Positions 7,425 through 15,864 of a DNA stretch of 64,000 nt are shown here, in pieces; within the stretch, counting starts at the first letter, position 1, and each line of letters begins with the position of its first letter. The notes beneath the pieces were generated by a model that made no database searches, was not told the DNA's origin, and saw only the letters and a list, made by a program, of their open reading frames with translations. This DNA is from an uncultured Pseudomonadota bacterium (lineage in GTDB: Bacteria > Pseudomonadota > Alphaproteobacteria > RF32 > CAG-239). The stretch covers positions 1 to 64,000 of the forward strand of contig CABUUO010000003.1 of NCBI GenBank assembly GCA_902494875.1, given 5' to 3'. The translations under genes and the position numbers were made by a program.

Positions 7425-8165
7425 CTAAGCTTTAAGCAGTTTCTGCGCCTGTTTGGTCCATTTGTTGTCGGGATAGTTGAACTCCAGAACTTTATAAGCC
7501 TTGCGGGCTTCTTCGTTCAGTCCCAGAATGGTGTAGATTTCAACCTGACGGTACAGGGCTTCCTGAATCTGCGACGTAGTCTGATACTGGTTAACCACGG
7601 TCGAAAAACGGTTCAACGCCGACAGATAGTTTTGCTGTCCCAGATACCAGCGTCCGATTTCCATTTCCTGTCCGGCCAGATGGTCGCGGGTCAAATCAAT
7701 CTTAAGTGTGGCGTCTTTGGCATATTCACTGTTCGGAAACCGCAGTACAACCTGTTGCAGGGCATTGAGCGCCTTTTCGGTGGTGCTTTGGTCCTTGGTG
7801 ACGTCGACAATCTGGTCATAATAGCACAGGGCTTTCAGATAATAGGCATAGGCAATATCCTTGTTGCCGGGATGAAATTTGATGAAACGGTCGATTGCCA
7901 GAATAGCGTCGTCATATTTCTGATCTTTATAGTAGGCATAGGCACCCATCAGCTTGGCTTTTGTCGCCAGGGCGGAGTAGGGATGCTCCAATTCTATTTT
8001 TTCAAAAGTCTCGGCCGATTTGGCATAAGAGGTCTTGTCCATATATTCTTTGGCCTGAACATAAAGCCCCTCGGCGGTTTTGGGTTCTTCTTTGGGTTTG
8101 GAGGCGCAGCCGGCGGTCAGGCACAGACTCAGGAGCGCGCAGGCGGTAAGCAGACTTTTTTTCAT
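7425..8165 (-). CDS. bamD: Outer-membrane assembly lipoprotein BamD
   Basis: A 246-residue BamD (YfiO), an essential lipoprotein of the BAM complex that inserts beta-barrels. It has a lipoprotein signal MKKSLLTACALLSLCLTAGC with lipobox LTAGC, then TPR-like helical repeats (AEGLYVQAKEYMDKTSYAKSAETFEKIE..., later YYLGQQNYLSALNRFSTVV). The ATG at 8165 is chosen over the longer frame from 8207 because AAGGAA lies at the right distance and the signal peptide begins there. It follows lpxC by 10 bp. Confidence 0.94.
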   Translation of the reverse strand: MKKSLLTACALLSLCLTAGCASKPKEEPKTAEGLYVQAKEYMDKTSYAKSAETFEKIELEHPYSALATKAKLMGAYAYYKDQKYDDAILAIDRFIKFHPGNKDIAYAYYLKALCYYDQIVDVTKDQSTTEKALNALQQVVLRFPNSEYAKDATLKIDLTRDHLAGQEMEIGRWYLGQQNYLSALNRFSTVVNQYQTTSQIQEALYRQVEIYTILGLNEEARKAYKVLEFNYPDNKWTKQAQKLLKA

Positions 8166-8175
8166 TTTCAATTCC

Positions 8176-9027
8176 TTAGATAATTTCATAGTTGTTCTGA
8201 TCGGCAAACAGTTTTTTCAGCAGTTCGTTGGTGTGAAAATGTCCGGTTTTGGAAGCTTCCAGCCGGCCGATAACCTGATGCCCGGACGTGTACAAATCGC
8301 CGATGGCATCTAAAACCTTATGATTGACGCATTCGTTTTTAACCCTGAAACCGCCTTCGTTCAATATGGTTTCACCGTCCAGAACCACGGCGTTTTCCAG
8401 ACTTCCGCCTTTAATCAGGCCGACGGACTTCAGATAGTCAACCTGATATTTTTCGCAAAATGTGCGGCAGGGAGCAATCTCGGAAACGAAAACATCTTCG
8501 CTGATGTCTCGGTCAAATTCCTGATGACCGACAATCTTGGACGGAAACTCAATGTCAAACTTGATGTGCAGGCCTTTCTCCGCCGGTTTCAGGGTAACGC
8601 TGTTGCCTTTGTCATCCGTAAAGCAAACCTCTTTCAATATTTTCAAAAAACGCCGCGGCGCCTTTTGCTCCCTGAGCGGCAAGTCTTGCAGAATATCGTA
8701 AAAAACTTTGGCGCTGCCGTCCATAATCGGCAGTTCCTGATTGTTAACTTCGATTAAAGCATTATCAATGCCTTTTATATACAAGGCGCCCATCAGATGT
8801 TCAATGGTAGAAACCAGGTTGCCCTTGCCGTCGCCGAGGCACGAACAATTGCGCGTATCAACGATGTTGGAATACAAAGCCTTGATTTCCGGCTGCAGCG
8901 GCAGGTCGGTGCGTTTGAAGACGATGCCGGTATTTTCCGGCGCCGGGTTCAGCGTGAGCGTAACTTCGCAGCCCGAGTGCAGGCCGGTTCCTTTGATGGT
9001 GATGCTTTTCTCAAGAGTTTTTTGCAT
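8176..9027 (-). CDS. lpxC: UDP-3-O-acyl-N-acetylglucosamine deacetylase LpxC
   Basis: A 283-residue LpxC, the committed zinc deacetylase of lipid A synthesis. Visible family motifs are the zinc-site HLMGALY (ISTIEHLMGAL) and HKVLDAIGDLY, plus SAPCRTFCE-like APCRTFCEKYQVDYL and the catalytic SGHQVIGRLEASKTGH region near the end. The length is a little shorter than average but both termini look complete. In many alphaproteobacteria lpxC follows ftsZ. Here it follows the RNase P RNA by only 26 bp, with AGGA before the ATG. Confidence 0.96.
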   Translation of the reverse strand: MQKTLEKSITIKGTGLHSGCEVTLTLNPAPENTGIVFKRTDLPLQPEIKALYSNIVDTRNCSCLGDGKGNLVSTIEHLMGALYIKGIDNALIEVNNQELPIMDGSAKVFYDILQDLPLREQKAPRRFLKILKEVCFTDDKGNSVTLKPAEKGLHIKFDIEFPSKIVGHQEFDRDISEDVFVSEIAPCRTFCEKYQVDYLKSVGLIKGGSLENAVVLDGETILNEGGFRVKNECVNHKVLDAIGDLYTSGHQVIGRLEASKTGHFHTNELLKKLFADQNNYEII

Positions 9028-9053
9028 TATGTCCTAATTCCTTCATATATAAA

Positions 9054-9420
9054 CAGGCAGCCTGTAAGCCGGGTTCTGTATCCCTTGCGGGACGATAGCT
9101 ATTCATCTTGGCCGGGCATTGCTGCCAGGCTCGTCGCGACCTACCTCTGGAGCGGGTTGGAAACCCCCCGCGAGATTTTGCACAAGGCAAAACCCTCCTA
9201 ACTTGGTCTTGCATCGGATAGGGTTTGCCTGGCCGAAACCGTTGCCGGTTCCGCGGTGGTCTCTTACACCGCCTTTTCAACCTTACCGGAGACCTGTCCG
9301 GCGGTAATTTTCTGTGGCACTTTCCCTCGGGTTTCCCCGGCCGGACGTTATCCGGTATCCTGTTTCCTTGAAGCCCGGACTTTCCTCACCGCTTTCACGG
9401 CGCAGCTATCCGGCTGCCTG
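9054..9420 (-). ncRNA. rnpB: RNase P RNA (class A)
   Basis: The catalytic RNA of RNase P, read on the minus strand. The 3' part carries the conserved AACCCGGCTTACAGGCTG ending, and the 5' part carries the GAGGAAAGTCCGGGCT block. Closing-stem sequences CAGGCAGCC and CAGGCAGCCGG occur at the two ends. Length is about 367 nt, usual for class A. No terminator is visible between its 3' end and the lpxC start, so it appears to head the lpxC-bamD-recN transcription unit. End coordinates are approximate. Confidence 0.96.
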
Positions 9421-9428
9421 TTTTTTAA

Positions 9429-9456
9429 ACACTAATCATATAAAAAATAAAAGCAA
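9429..9456 (-). promoter_or_regulatory. Candidate rnpB promoter
   Basis: TTGCTT (9456-9451) followed after about 16 bases by TAGTGT places a transcription start close to the predicted rnpB 5' end. It shares CTTGCTTTT with other minus-strand transcripts in this window. Confidence 0.4.
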
Positions 9457-9612
9457 GTTTTTTTAAGAATATCCCGCGGGAAAAAATGAAAAAAATATAA
9501 ACTATCCCCACTTTTTTGGACCTCCGCAACCGCAGGGCAGGCAACGGCTTGCGCCGGCCGATTCGCTGGATTGCAAGAACAAAGTCAGAACAGTTAATAA
9601 AATACTAAAATT

Positions 9613-9647
9613 TACCATTGCATCCCATAAAATCCCATGATATACCA
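9613..9647. promoter_or_regulatory. MraZ operator, four repeats at 10-bp spacing
   Basis: Reading the minus strand there are TGGTA, TGGGA, TGGGA, TGGTA (plus-strand TACCA 9613, TCCCA 9623, TCCCA 9633, TACCA 9643), each separated by exactly five bases. MraZ is known to bind TGGG-type repeats with 5-bp spacers upstream of its own gene. The array ends 35 bp before the mraZ start. Confidence 0.75.
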
Positions 9648-9682
9648 TAATTAAGAAAACAAACGGATAACCGGGGGCTGAA

Positions 9683-10147
9683 TTGAGAAAATCATTTCTC
9701 TTTATGGACACGATAATAAACAAGGTAGACGCCAAAGGACGCGTTTCCCTGCCTTCAGACTACCGTGCAATTGTTAAGGAATTGTCAACGGAAATCGTTT
9801 GCTACCGCAGTTTGTCGTCTCCCTGTATCGAGGGCTGTCTGGAAGAGACTTTGGACAAGCTGGCTCAGGATATTGAAACCTCCACCGATTTCTTTTCCGA
9901 AGCTCAGGACAACCTGACCAACCTTATTTTCGGCGATGCCAAAAGGTTTCCCTTTGATTCCACCGGAAGAATTGTCCTGACCGAAAAGCTTCTGAAGCAT
10001 GCCTCCATTAAAGACAGTGCGGTTTTTGTCGGCAAAGGCCGCAAATTCCAGATTTGGAATCCCCAAAACTGGGAAAAGGAAGAAGCCCGCATTCGCGCCG
10101 AGGCTCTGAAAAACCGTCCCCGCCTCAGACCGCAGGAGAAAGAATAA
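9683..10147 (+). CDS. mraZ: Transcriptional regulator MraZ
   Basis: A 154-residue MraZ, the DNA-binding autorepressor at the head of the division and cell wall (dcw) cluster. The first SpoVT/AbrB-like domain is clear (NKVDAKGRVSLPSDYR); the second has DSTGRIVLTEKLLKHA. The TTG at 9683 is chosen, with GGGGG upstream, because alignment with family N-termini needs residues before the internal Met at 9704. An ATG start at 9704 remains possible. Its stop overlaps the rsmH start (TAATG). A four-repeat operator lies upstream. Confidence 0.93.
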   Translation: MRKSFLFMDTIINKVDAKGRVSLPSDYRAIVKELSTEIVCYRSLSSPCIEGCLEETLDKLAQDIETSTDFFSEAQDNLTNLIFGDAKRFPFDSTGRIVLTEKLLKHASIKDSAVFVGKGRKFQIWNPQNWEKEEARIRAEALKNRPRLRPQEKE

Positions 10148-11070
10148 TGTTTCCTGCCTCTTATCAAAAACATTTTCCCGTTATGCTGAATGAAGTCCTT
10201 CAGGCCATGTCGCCTCGGGACGGCGGCGTTTATGTCGACGCGACTTTCGGTAACGGCGGCTATACCGAAGCTCTGCTTGAGGCAGCCGACTGCCGCGTTA
10301 TTGCGCTTGACCGCGACCCCAATGTCCGTCCGCGTGCTGAAGAGCTTAAGGTGCGCTACGGCAGCCGTTTCGATTTTCGGGCCGGGTGTTTCGGCAGTTT
10401 TGCCGATTTGGTTTCGGAAAATGTCGATGGCGCCGTTTTTGACATCGGCGTGTCGTCCATGCAGCTGGATCAGAGCGAAAGGGGCTTTTCCTTCTCCAAG
10501 GACGCGCCGCTGGATATGCGTATGTCTTGCAGTGGGCCGACCGCAGCCGATTTGGTCAATACTCTTTCCGAAAAAGAGCTGGCTGATGTGATTTATAAAT
10601 ACGGAGAAGAGAGGAAATCTCGCCAGATCGCCGCCAAAATCGTTCAGGCTCGGCAGATTGAACCGGTGGCAACGACCGGCAGACTGGCTGAAATCATTTA
10701 CGCCGTAATTCGCCGCACGCCGGGAGGCATCGATCCGGCAACCAGAACTTTTCAGGCGCTGCGCATTGCCGTCAACAACGAGCTCTCCGAGCTGGAAAAC
10801 GGTTTGAAAGCCGCCGTTGCACGTCTGAAACCCAAAGGACGGCTGGCGGTTGTGACTTTTCATTCTTTGGAAGACCGGATTGTAAAATCCTTTTTCAAAG
10901 AAAATTCCGGTCCGAACGTTCATGTATCAAAATATGCCAAAGAACGTCCGGAACCTGGAGATGATGTGATTTTTGCGGAAACGTCCAAGGCAATATGCCC
11001 TTCGGAAGAAGAAATCGGCGTCAACAAACGCTCCCGTTCCGCAAAACTGCGCTTTGGCATAAAACGATAA
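10147..11070 (+). CDS. rsmH: 16S rRNA m4C1402 methyltransferase RsmH
   Basis: A 307-residue RsmH (MraW) that N4-methylates C1402 of 16S rRNA using SAM. It starts MFPASYQKHFPVMLNEVL, and the SAM site is VDATFGNGGYTEALL. Later motifs are FDIGVSSMQLDQSERGFSF and VVTFHSLEDRIVK. The C-terminus ends with NKRSRSAKLRFGIKR, usual for the family. The start codon overlaps the mraZ stop by one base, which excludes a longer frame reading back into mraZ. Confidence 0.97.
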   Translation: MFPASYQKHFPVMLNEVLQAMSPRDGGVYVDATFGNGGYTEALLEAADCRVIALDRDPNVRPRAEELKVRYGSRFDFRAGCFGSFADLVSENVDGAVFDIGVSSMQLDQSERGFSFSKDAPLDMRMSCSGPTAADLVNTLSEKELADVIYKYGEERKSRQIAAKIVQARQIEPVATTGRLAEIIYAVIRRTPGGIDPATRTFQALRIAVNNELSELENGLKAAVARLKPKGRLAVVTFHSLEDRIVKSFFKENSGPNVHVSKYAKERPEPGDDVIFAETSKAICPSEEEIGVNKRSRSAKLRFGIKR

Positions 11071-11098
11071 GACGCTTGACCTAGAAAGGATTTGCGAA

Positions 11099-11482
11099 AT
11101 GAACAGCACCAAGACCGCTTCTTACATTTTGTTGATTACCATTCCCTGTCTTTTGGGCTTTGGCATTCTGGTTATGAAAAATCAGGTGCAGGGACTGGAA
11201 AGACAGTTGGTCAGCATTAACAAAACCATTCAGGACGACATCAAAACCATCCATGTCTTAAAGGCCGAATGGAGCCATTTGAACAATCCGGGCCGTCTTC
11301 GTCAGCTGGCCGAAAAACATATTTTGCTGAATCCGGTTCAGGCTGAACAAATTATTAACTATTCTGCGTTACCATTTGAATATGAGGGCGGCGATTCCAG
11401 AAGAAGTCTCGCCCAGAAAAACATTTCAAACTACGCTGAACAGAACAAGGGATTGAAAAAACTCGCAAAGGCTCAGCGCTAG
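11099..11482 (+). CDS. ftsL: Cell division protein FtsL
   Basis: A 127-residue bitopic protein with a short cytoplasmic N-terminus, one membrane segment (about residues 6-24, SYILLITIPCLLGFGILVM) and a periplasmic coiled-coil with an NNPGRLRQLAEKHI motif. That Leu-rich segment is shared by FtsL and FtsB families. Position between rsmH and ftsI in the dcw cluster identifies it as FtsL, the partner of FtsB and FtsQ in the divisome. Confidence 0.88.
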   Translation: MNSTKTASYILLITIPCLLGFGILVMKNQVQGLERQLVSINKTIQDDIKTIHVLKAEWSHLNNPGRLRQLAEKHILLNPVQAEQIINYSALPFEYEGGDSRRSLAQKNISNYAEQNKGLKKLAKAQR

Positions 11483-11526
11483 TATAACGGTGGCAGTAAT
11501 AAGTTATAACAGGGCAGAATTGCGGT

Positions 11527-13281
11527 ATGTTCGGAAAGTATTTTTCCAGAAATAAAGAAGAAAGCTTTTACCTTCCCGGGGAGGAAATAAAAATCGGTAA
11601 AAGCTGTTCTTTTATGGGCTATTCTTATGAAAAAGATCCGTTGGCCATGTGCAAAAACCGTGTGGCTTTTGCCGTTTTGGCTTTTCTGCTGGTCTATGCC
11701 GTCATCTGCGTCCGTCTCTTTGAAGTTTGCGTTGCGCCCAATCTTCACGGCAGCGAAGTTGCCGAAAGCACGCATCTGAAAGCCTATGCGCAAAATCCGA
11801 TTAAACGTGCCGATATTCTGGATCGCAACGGAACCATCATTGCCACCTCGCTGCCGACGGTCAACCTCTATGCCACCCCGAAAAAAATTCTCAACGCTAA
11901 ACGCGCGGCCCGCGAACTGGTGAAGGTTCTGCCCGAACTGAAATATGAGAGCGTTTTGAAAAAACTTACCTCCGGCTCAAGTTTTGTTTACCTCAAACGC
12001 AATCTTACGCCCTCCCAGCAATATCAGATTAATTATCTCGGAATCCCCGGGCTGGAATTTGAAAACGGCGAAAAACGCATTTATCCGCACAAAAACCTTT
12101 TTGCTCACCTGATTGGCAACACCAACATTGATAACAAAGGCATTTCCGGCATTGAACGGCAGTTGGACGAACGTTTGACCGCATCGGACATCCCGCTGAC
12201 CCTGAGCGTCGATGCCGGTGTTCAGGACACAATCCGCGTTGAGCTGATGGCAGCAATGAAAAAATTTGATGCCGTCGGTGCCGCGGCCGTTTTGATGGAT
12301 GTCAACACCAGCGAGGTCATCGCCATGGTTTCTTTGCCTGATTTCGATCCTAACCTGTCGGCCAATCCGTCGTCCCGCGCGCAGTTCAATATGACGACCA
12401 AAGGCGTTTATGAGCCGGGTTCGGTCTTAAAGGTTTTCAATGCTGCCATGTCTCTGGAGAGCGGCAAAGTCAAGGTCGCCGATCGGTTTGACGCTACCCA
12501 GCCCCTGAAGCTGAAATATAACGTGATTAAAGATTACCGCGGCGAAAACCGTTGGCTGAGCGTGCCTGAAATCATGGTTTATTCCTCCAACATCGGTTCG
12601 GCGCGGATGGCGCTGAAAGTAGGCGGTCTGGAACAGAAGCAGTTTATGGAAAAAATCGGCTTTTTCGACGAACTGCAAAGTTTGGAAATCGCCGAAAAGA
12701 GCCGTCCCATTGTTCCCAAGCGCTGGGGCGAGGGAACCATTGCCACCGTTGCTTACGGCTATGGTTTGGCCGTGACGCCGATGCACCTGATTACGGCTTT
12801 TTCTTCGGTGGTCAACGGCGGCATTTATCATGCTCCGACGCTGCTGAAAAAACAAAATCGGGCCGATGACGGCTACCGCGTGATTTCTTACAATACTTCC
12901 AAGCAAATGCGCGATTTGCTGCGCCTGGTGGTCACCGAGGGATCCGGCCGGCGGGCCAACGTTCTGGGCTATGAAGTCGCCGGCAAGACCGGCACTGCCA
13001 ACAAGCTGGCCGCCAACGGAAAATATGCGAGCAAAAAGGTTCGCACCACGTTTGTGGCAACATTTCCGGTTTCCAAGCCCAAATATGCCATTCTGGTTAT
13101 GATGGACGAGCCCAAGGGCACCAAGGAAACCTGGGGTTTTACCACATCGGGCTGGAACACCGTGCCGACCACCTCCAAAATCATTTCGGCCATTGCGCCG
13201 CAGCTTAACGTCAAAGCCAATTATGATTTGGACGAACTGCGCAGTCGCCGCATTATCGAAGCCTCTTACACCAAAGAGTAA
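11527..13281 (+). CDS. ftsI: Septal peptidoglycan transpeptidase FtsI (PBP3)
   Basis: A 584-residue class B penicillin-binding protein that crosslinks septal peptidoglycan. A cytoplasmic N-terminus precedes one membrane segment (about 45-65). The non-catalytic domain begins at RADILDRNGTIIATSLP. The transpeptidase motifs are SVLK with Ser299, SSN at 353-355 and KTG starting at Lys487. It closes the local dcw cluster: murE, murF, mraY and the others do not follow, and gltX comes next instead. The ribosome binding site is weak. Confidence 0.95.
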   Translation: MFGKYFSRNKEESFYLPGEEIKIGKSCSFMGYSYEKDPLAMCKNRVAFAVLAFLLVYAVICVRLFEVCVAPNLHGSEVAESTHLKAYAQNPIKRADILDRNGTIIATSLPTVNLYATPKKILNAKRAARELVKVLPELKYESVLKKLTSGSSFVYLKRNLTPSQQYQINYLGIPGLEFENGEKRIYPHKNLFAHLIGNTNIDNKGISGIERQLDERLTASDIPLTLSVDAGVQDTIRVELMAAMKKFDAVGAAAVLMDVNTSEVIAMVSLPDFDPNLSANPSSRAQFNMTTKGVYEPGSVLKVFNAAMSLESGKVKVADRFDATQPLKLKYNVIKDYRGENRWLSVPEIMVYSSNIGSARMALKVGGLEQKQFMEKIGFFDELQSLEIAEKSRPIVPKRWGEGTIATVAYGYGLAVTPMHLITAFSSVVNGGIYHAPTLLKKQNRADDGYRVISYNTSKQMRDLLRLVVTEGSGRRANVLGYEVAGKTGTANKLAANGKYASKKVRTTFVATFPVSKPKYAILVMMDEPKGTKETWGFTTSGWNTVPTTSKIISAIAPQLNVKANYDLDELRSRRIIEASYTKE

Positions 13282-13371
13282 CAATTTCTATAAAAAACCT
13301 TGGCAACGCTCAAATTTTGTTCTATCTTGGGAGCAAAATTGATAATTTAACAGCAAAAGGCCATAAATGTT

Positions 13372-14799
13372 ATGAAAGTACGCACAAGATTTGCTCCGAG
13401 CCCGACCGGTTATATGCACATCGGAAATTTGAGAACCGCTTTGTATGAATATCTGATTGCCAAATCCGCGGGCGGGGATTTTCTGCTCCGCATTGAGGAT
13501 ACCGATCAAAAGCGCTATGTCGAAGGCGCGACAGACATTATTTACGCAACGCTCAAACGTGTCGGCATGGATTGGGACGAAGGCCCTGACATCGGCGGCA
13601 ACTATGGCCCTTATATCCAGTCCGAGCGCAAGTCCATTTACGGCGAATATGCGCACAAGCTGGTTGAACTGGGCGGAGCGCATTATTGCTTCTGTTCCAA
13701 AGAGGAGGCCGACGGTCAGAAGGATGACGTGCAGAATATGAAGTTTAACGATCCCTGCAAGCACATCCCGTTGGAAGAGGCCAAAAAACGCGTGGCTGCC
13801 GGCGAGCCTTATGTTATCCGCCAGACCATTCATAAAACCGGCAAATCCAAATATCACGATGAGGTTTACGGCGATATTGAGATTGATTATGACGAGCTGG
13901 ACGAAGGCGTGCTGCTGAAATCCGACGGTCTGCCGACCTATAATTTTGCCAATGTGGTTGACGACCATTTGATGCAGATTACGCATGTTGTCCGCGGCAA
14001 CGAATATATTTCTTCCACACCGAAATATAATCTGATTTATGAAGATTTCGGCTGGGAGCACCCGCATTACGTTCATGTGCCGCCGGTTATGAAAGACGCG
14101 CAGCACAAGCTTTCCAAACGCAACGGAGATGCGTCTTTTCAGGATTTGGTTGCCAAGGGATACCTGCCCGAAGCCGTGATCAACTACATTGCGCTGCTGG
14201 GTTGGAATCCCGGAACCGATCAGGAAATTTTTTCTCTGGATGATTTGAAAAAGTGTTTTTCCGTCGAGCGTCTGAACAAATCGCCGGCCATTTTTGACAT
14301 TACCAAGCTGACTTGGATGAACGGTTGCTATATCCGTGCGCTGCCGGCCGCAGACTTTCATAAGCTGGCGCTGCCTTACTATGAAAAAACGCTGACCCGC
14401 AAGGTCAATCTTGAGTATCTGAGTCAGGTTCTGCAACCGCGTGTTGAAACTCTGGGCGATATTCCGGGGCAGATTGATTTTATCGAAAATGTTCTGGATT
14501 ATACGCCGGAACTCTACAACAATAAGAAAATGAAAACCGATGCTGCCGTCGCCGGAAATACGCTGGCCGAGGCACGTAAGGTTCTGGAAAACGTTTCGGA
14601 CTGGGACAATGATTCGCTGTTCGCCGCGTTGAAAAACGCCGCGGAGCAGTTGGGCGTTAAAAACGGACAGATTTTGTATCCGTTGCGTATAGCCCTCTCC
14701 GGCAAGGAAACCACGCCCGGCGGCGCGACCGAAATCGCCAGCGTTCTGGGGCGTGAAGAAACGCTGAGACGCATAGATGACGCGCTGGCTAAACTTTAA
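13372..14799 (+). CDS. gltX: Glutamyl-tRNA synthetase
   Basis: A 475-residue class I aminoacyl-tRNA synthetase charging tRNA-Glu. The HIGH-like motif appears as HIGN at residues 16-19 (PSPTGYMHIGNLRTAL) and the KMSKS-like motif as KLSKR. The insert with FCSKEE and the DDHLMQITHVVRGNEYISSTPKY region are typical. It lies 90 bp after ftsI and overlaps the next lipoprotein gene by 23 bp. Alphaproteobacteria often carry two GltX forms; which one this is cannot be settled from this window. Confidence 0.95.
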   Translation: MKVRTRFAPSPTGYMHIGNLRTALYEYLIAKSAGGDFLLRIEDTDQKRYVEGATDIIYATLKRVGMDWDEGPDIGGNYGPYIQSERKSIYGEYAHKLVELGGAHYCFCSKEEADGQKDDVQNMKFNDPCKHIPLEEAKKRVAAGEPYVIRQTIHKTGKSKYHDEVYGDIEIDYDELDEGVLLKSDGLPTYNFANVVDDHLMQITHVVRGNEYISSTPKYNLIYEDFGWEHPHYVHVPPVMKDAQHKLSKRNGDASFQDLVAKGYLPEAVINYIALLGWNPGTDQEIFSLDDLKKCFSVERLNKSPAIFDITKLTWMNGCYIRALPAADFHKLALPYYEKTLTRKVNLEYLSQVLQPRVETLGDIPGQIDFIENVLDYTPELYNNKKMKTDAAVAGNTLAEARKVLENVSDWDNDSLFAALKNAAEQLGVKNGQILYPLRIALSGKETTPGGATEIASVLGREETLRRIDDALAKL

Positions 14800-15532
14800 A
14801 CTGATCTTGCTAATGTTTTTGACGGGCGGCTGTGCATACACGCCGCCTTCAAATTATGCGCGCAGGGTTGTTGAAACGCCGGAGTTCAACCTGATGTCCT
14901 GGCAGAAGCTGGAGCAGCCGGGCGCGGAAATAACCTTCTATATTGAGGGCGACGGCCATGCTTTTAACGCCAACGGTTTTGCTTCAAAAGATCCGACGCC
15001 GGGGCAGACGACCATGCGCAAAATCGCTTTCCGCGATCTGGCTTCCAATGTGGTTTATTTGGCGCGTCCCTGTCAGTTTGTCAGTTCACCGCGCTGCGAA
15101 AAAAAATATTGGACTACCGGCCGTTTCGCGCCGGAGGTGATTGCGGCCGAAGCTTCGGCGATTCGTGAAATAATGCGTGCAAACCGCAGCTCTTCTGCCG
15201 TTTTGGTCGGCTATTCGGGCGGTGCCATGGTCGCGGGGCTGATTACGGTGCGGAATCCGGACCTGCATATCCGCAAGATAATAACCGTTGCCGGGCTGCT
15301 GGAGCACAAAAACTGGACGGCGTATCATAAGGTTCCGCCATTGAAGGATTCGTTGGATTTAAGCGATTATCAAGAAGCCTTTGCCAAAATTCCCCAGCAG
15401 CATTTTCTGGGTGCCAAAGACAAAATTATTGTCAGGGATTTGATGCCGGTTCCCGATAAAAAGCTGATTGTTTTGGAAAATGCGAGTCATTCCGAAGGTT
15501 GGGATGAACTGGATTTAAAAGAATTTAAATAA
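14777..15532 (+). CDS. Alpha/beta-hydrolase-fold lipoprotein
   Basis: A 251-residue protein with lipoprotein signal ending in LTGGC (Cys19), so probably anchored in the inner or outer membrane. It has the nucleophile elbow GYSGGA, a preceding YIEGDGHAF segment like an oxyanion strand, and a late NASHSEGW with a candidate catalytic His. This suggests a serine hydrolase or esterase of the alpha/beta fold; the substrate is unknown. The ATG lies 23 bp inside the end of gltX, so the genes are likely cotranscribed. A hairpin at 15536-15585 follows. Confidence 0.75.
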   Translation: MTRWLNFKLILLMFLTGGCAYTPPSNYARRVVETPEFNLMSWQKLEQPGAEITFYIEGDGHAFNANGFASKDPTPGQTTMRKIAFRDLASNVVYLARPCQFVSSPRCEKKYWTTGRFAPEVIAAEASAIREIMRANRSSSAVLVGYSGGAMVAGLITVRNPDLHIRKIITVAGLLEHKNWTAYHKVPPLKDSLDLSDYQEAFAKIPQQHFLGAKDKIIVRDLMPVPDKKLIVLENASHSEGWDELDLKEFK

Positions 15533-15535
15533 ATT

Positions 15536-15585
15536 AAAGCCCTGAGTTTGCATACTTTGATCAGAAGTACAAAATTCAGGGCTTT
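15536..15585. terminator. Hairpin between convergent genes
   Basis: AAAGCCCTGA (15536-15545) pairs with TTCAGGGCTTT (15575-15585) across a long loop. T-rich flanks on both sides suit bidirectional termination after the hydrolase gene and the small minus-strand ORF. Confidence 0.5.
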
Positions 15586-15606
15586 GATTGTCAAACCGAG
15601 CATAAT

Positions 15607-15732
15607 TCAAACATTGTTAATTTGCGGTTTGCGTCTGAAAGCGGAAACTATTTGCAGTAGTCCGATGAGAATTAACAGCGCAAACATCAATGAACCTAGG
15701 ATTTGGGTAATCCCAAAGAAAATTTCTTTCAT
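15607..15732 (-). CDS. Possible 41-residue single-pass membrane protein
   Basis: An ATG-started frame encodes MKEIFFGITQILGSLMFALL, then LILIGLLQIVSAF and a basic tail RRKPQINNV. The hydrophobic core is long enough for one membrane helix with a positive C-terminus. No convincing ribosome binding site precedes it. It ends just before the hairpin at 15536-15585. Codon pattern and context are consistent with a real small protein but do not prove it. The rest of the 15.53-15.86 kb gap is AT-rich and shows nothing else. Confidence 0.35.
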   Translation of the reverse strand: MKEIFFGITQILGSLMFALLILIGLLQIVSAFRRKPQINNV

Positions 15733-15864
15733 AGCGGCGTAATTATTGGGTGAATTATAAAGTGAATGATATATGCAGATAAAAATATGAAATATGTAAA
15801 TAAATTAGGCGCAAAATTATTATGAGTCAATAAGTTAAGCCGAAATATTTTCAAAAATTTTTAC

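Noticed and set aside
9502..9618. 38-residue minus-strand peptide with CLPCGCGG, between rnpB and mraZ
   Set aside because: It has a signal-like N-terminus, but the start overlaps the MraZ operator repeats and no good ribosome binding site precedes it. It is kept only as a possibility.
9904..10923. 339-codon minus-strand frame opposite mraZ and rsmH
   Set aside because: Antisense of two well-supported genes; no ribosome binding site or domain.
13288..14841. 517-codon minus-strand frame opposite gltX
   Set aside because: gltX is unambiguous on the plus strand, and the antisense frame arises from its codon pattern.
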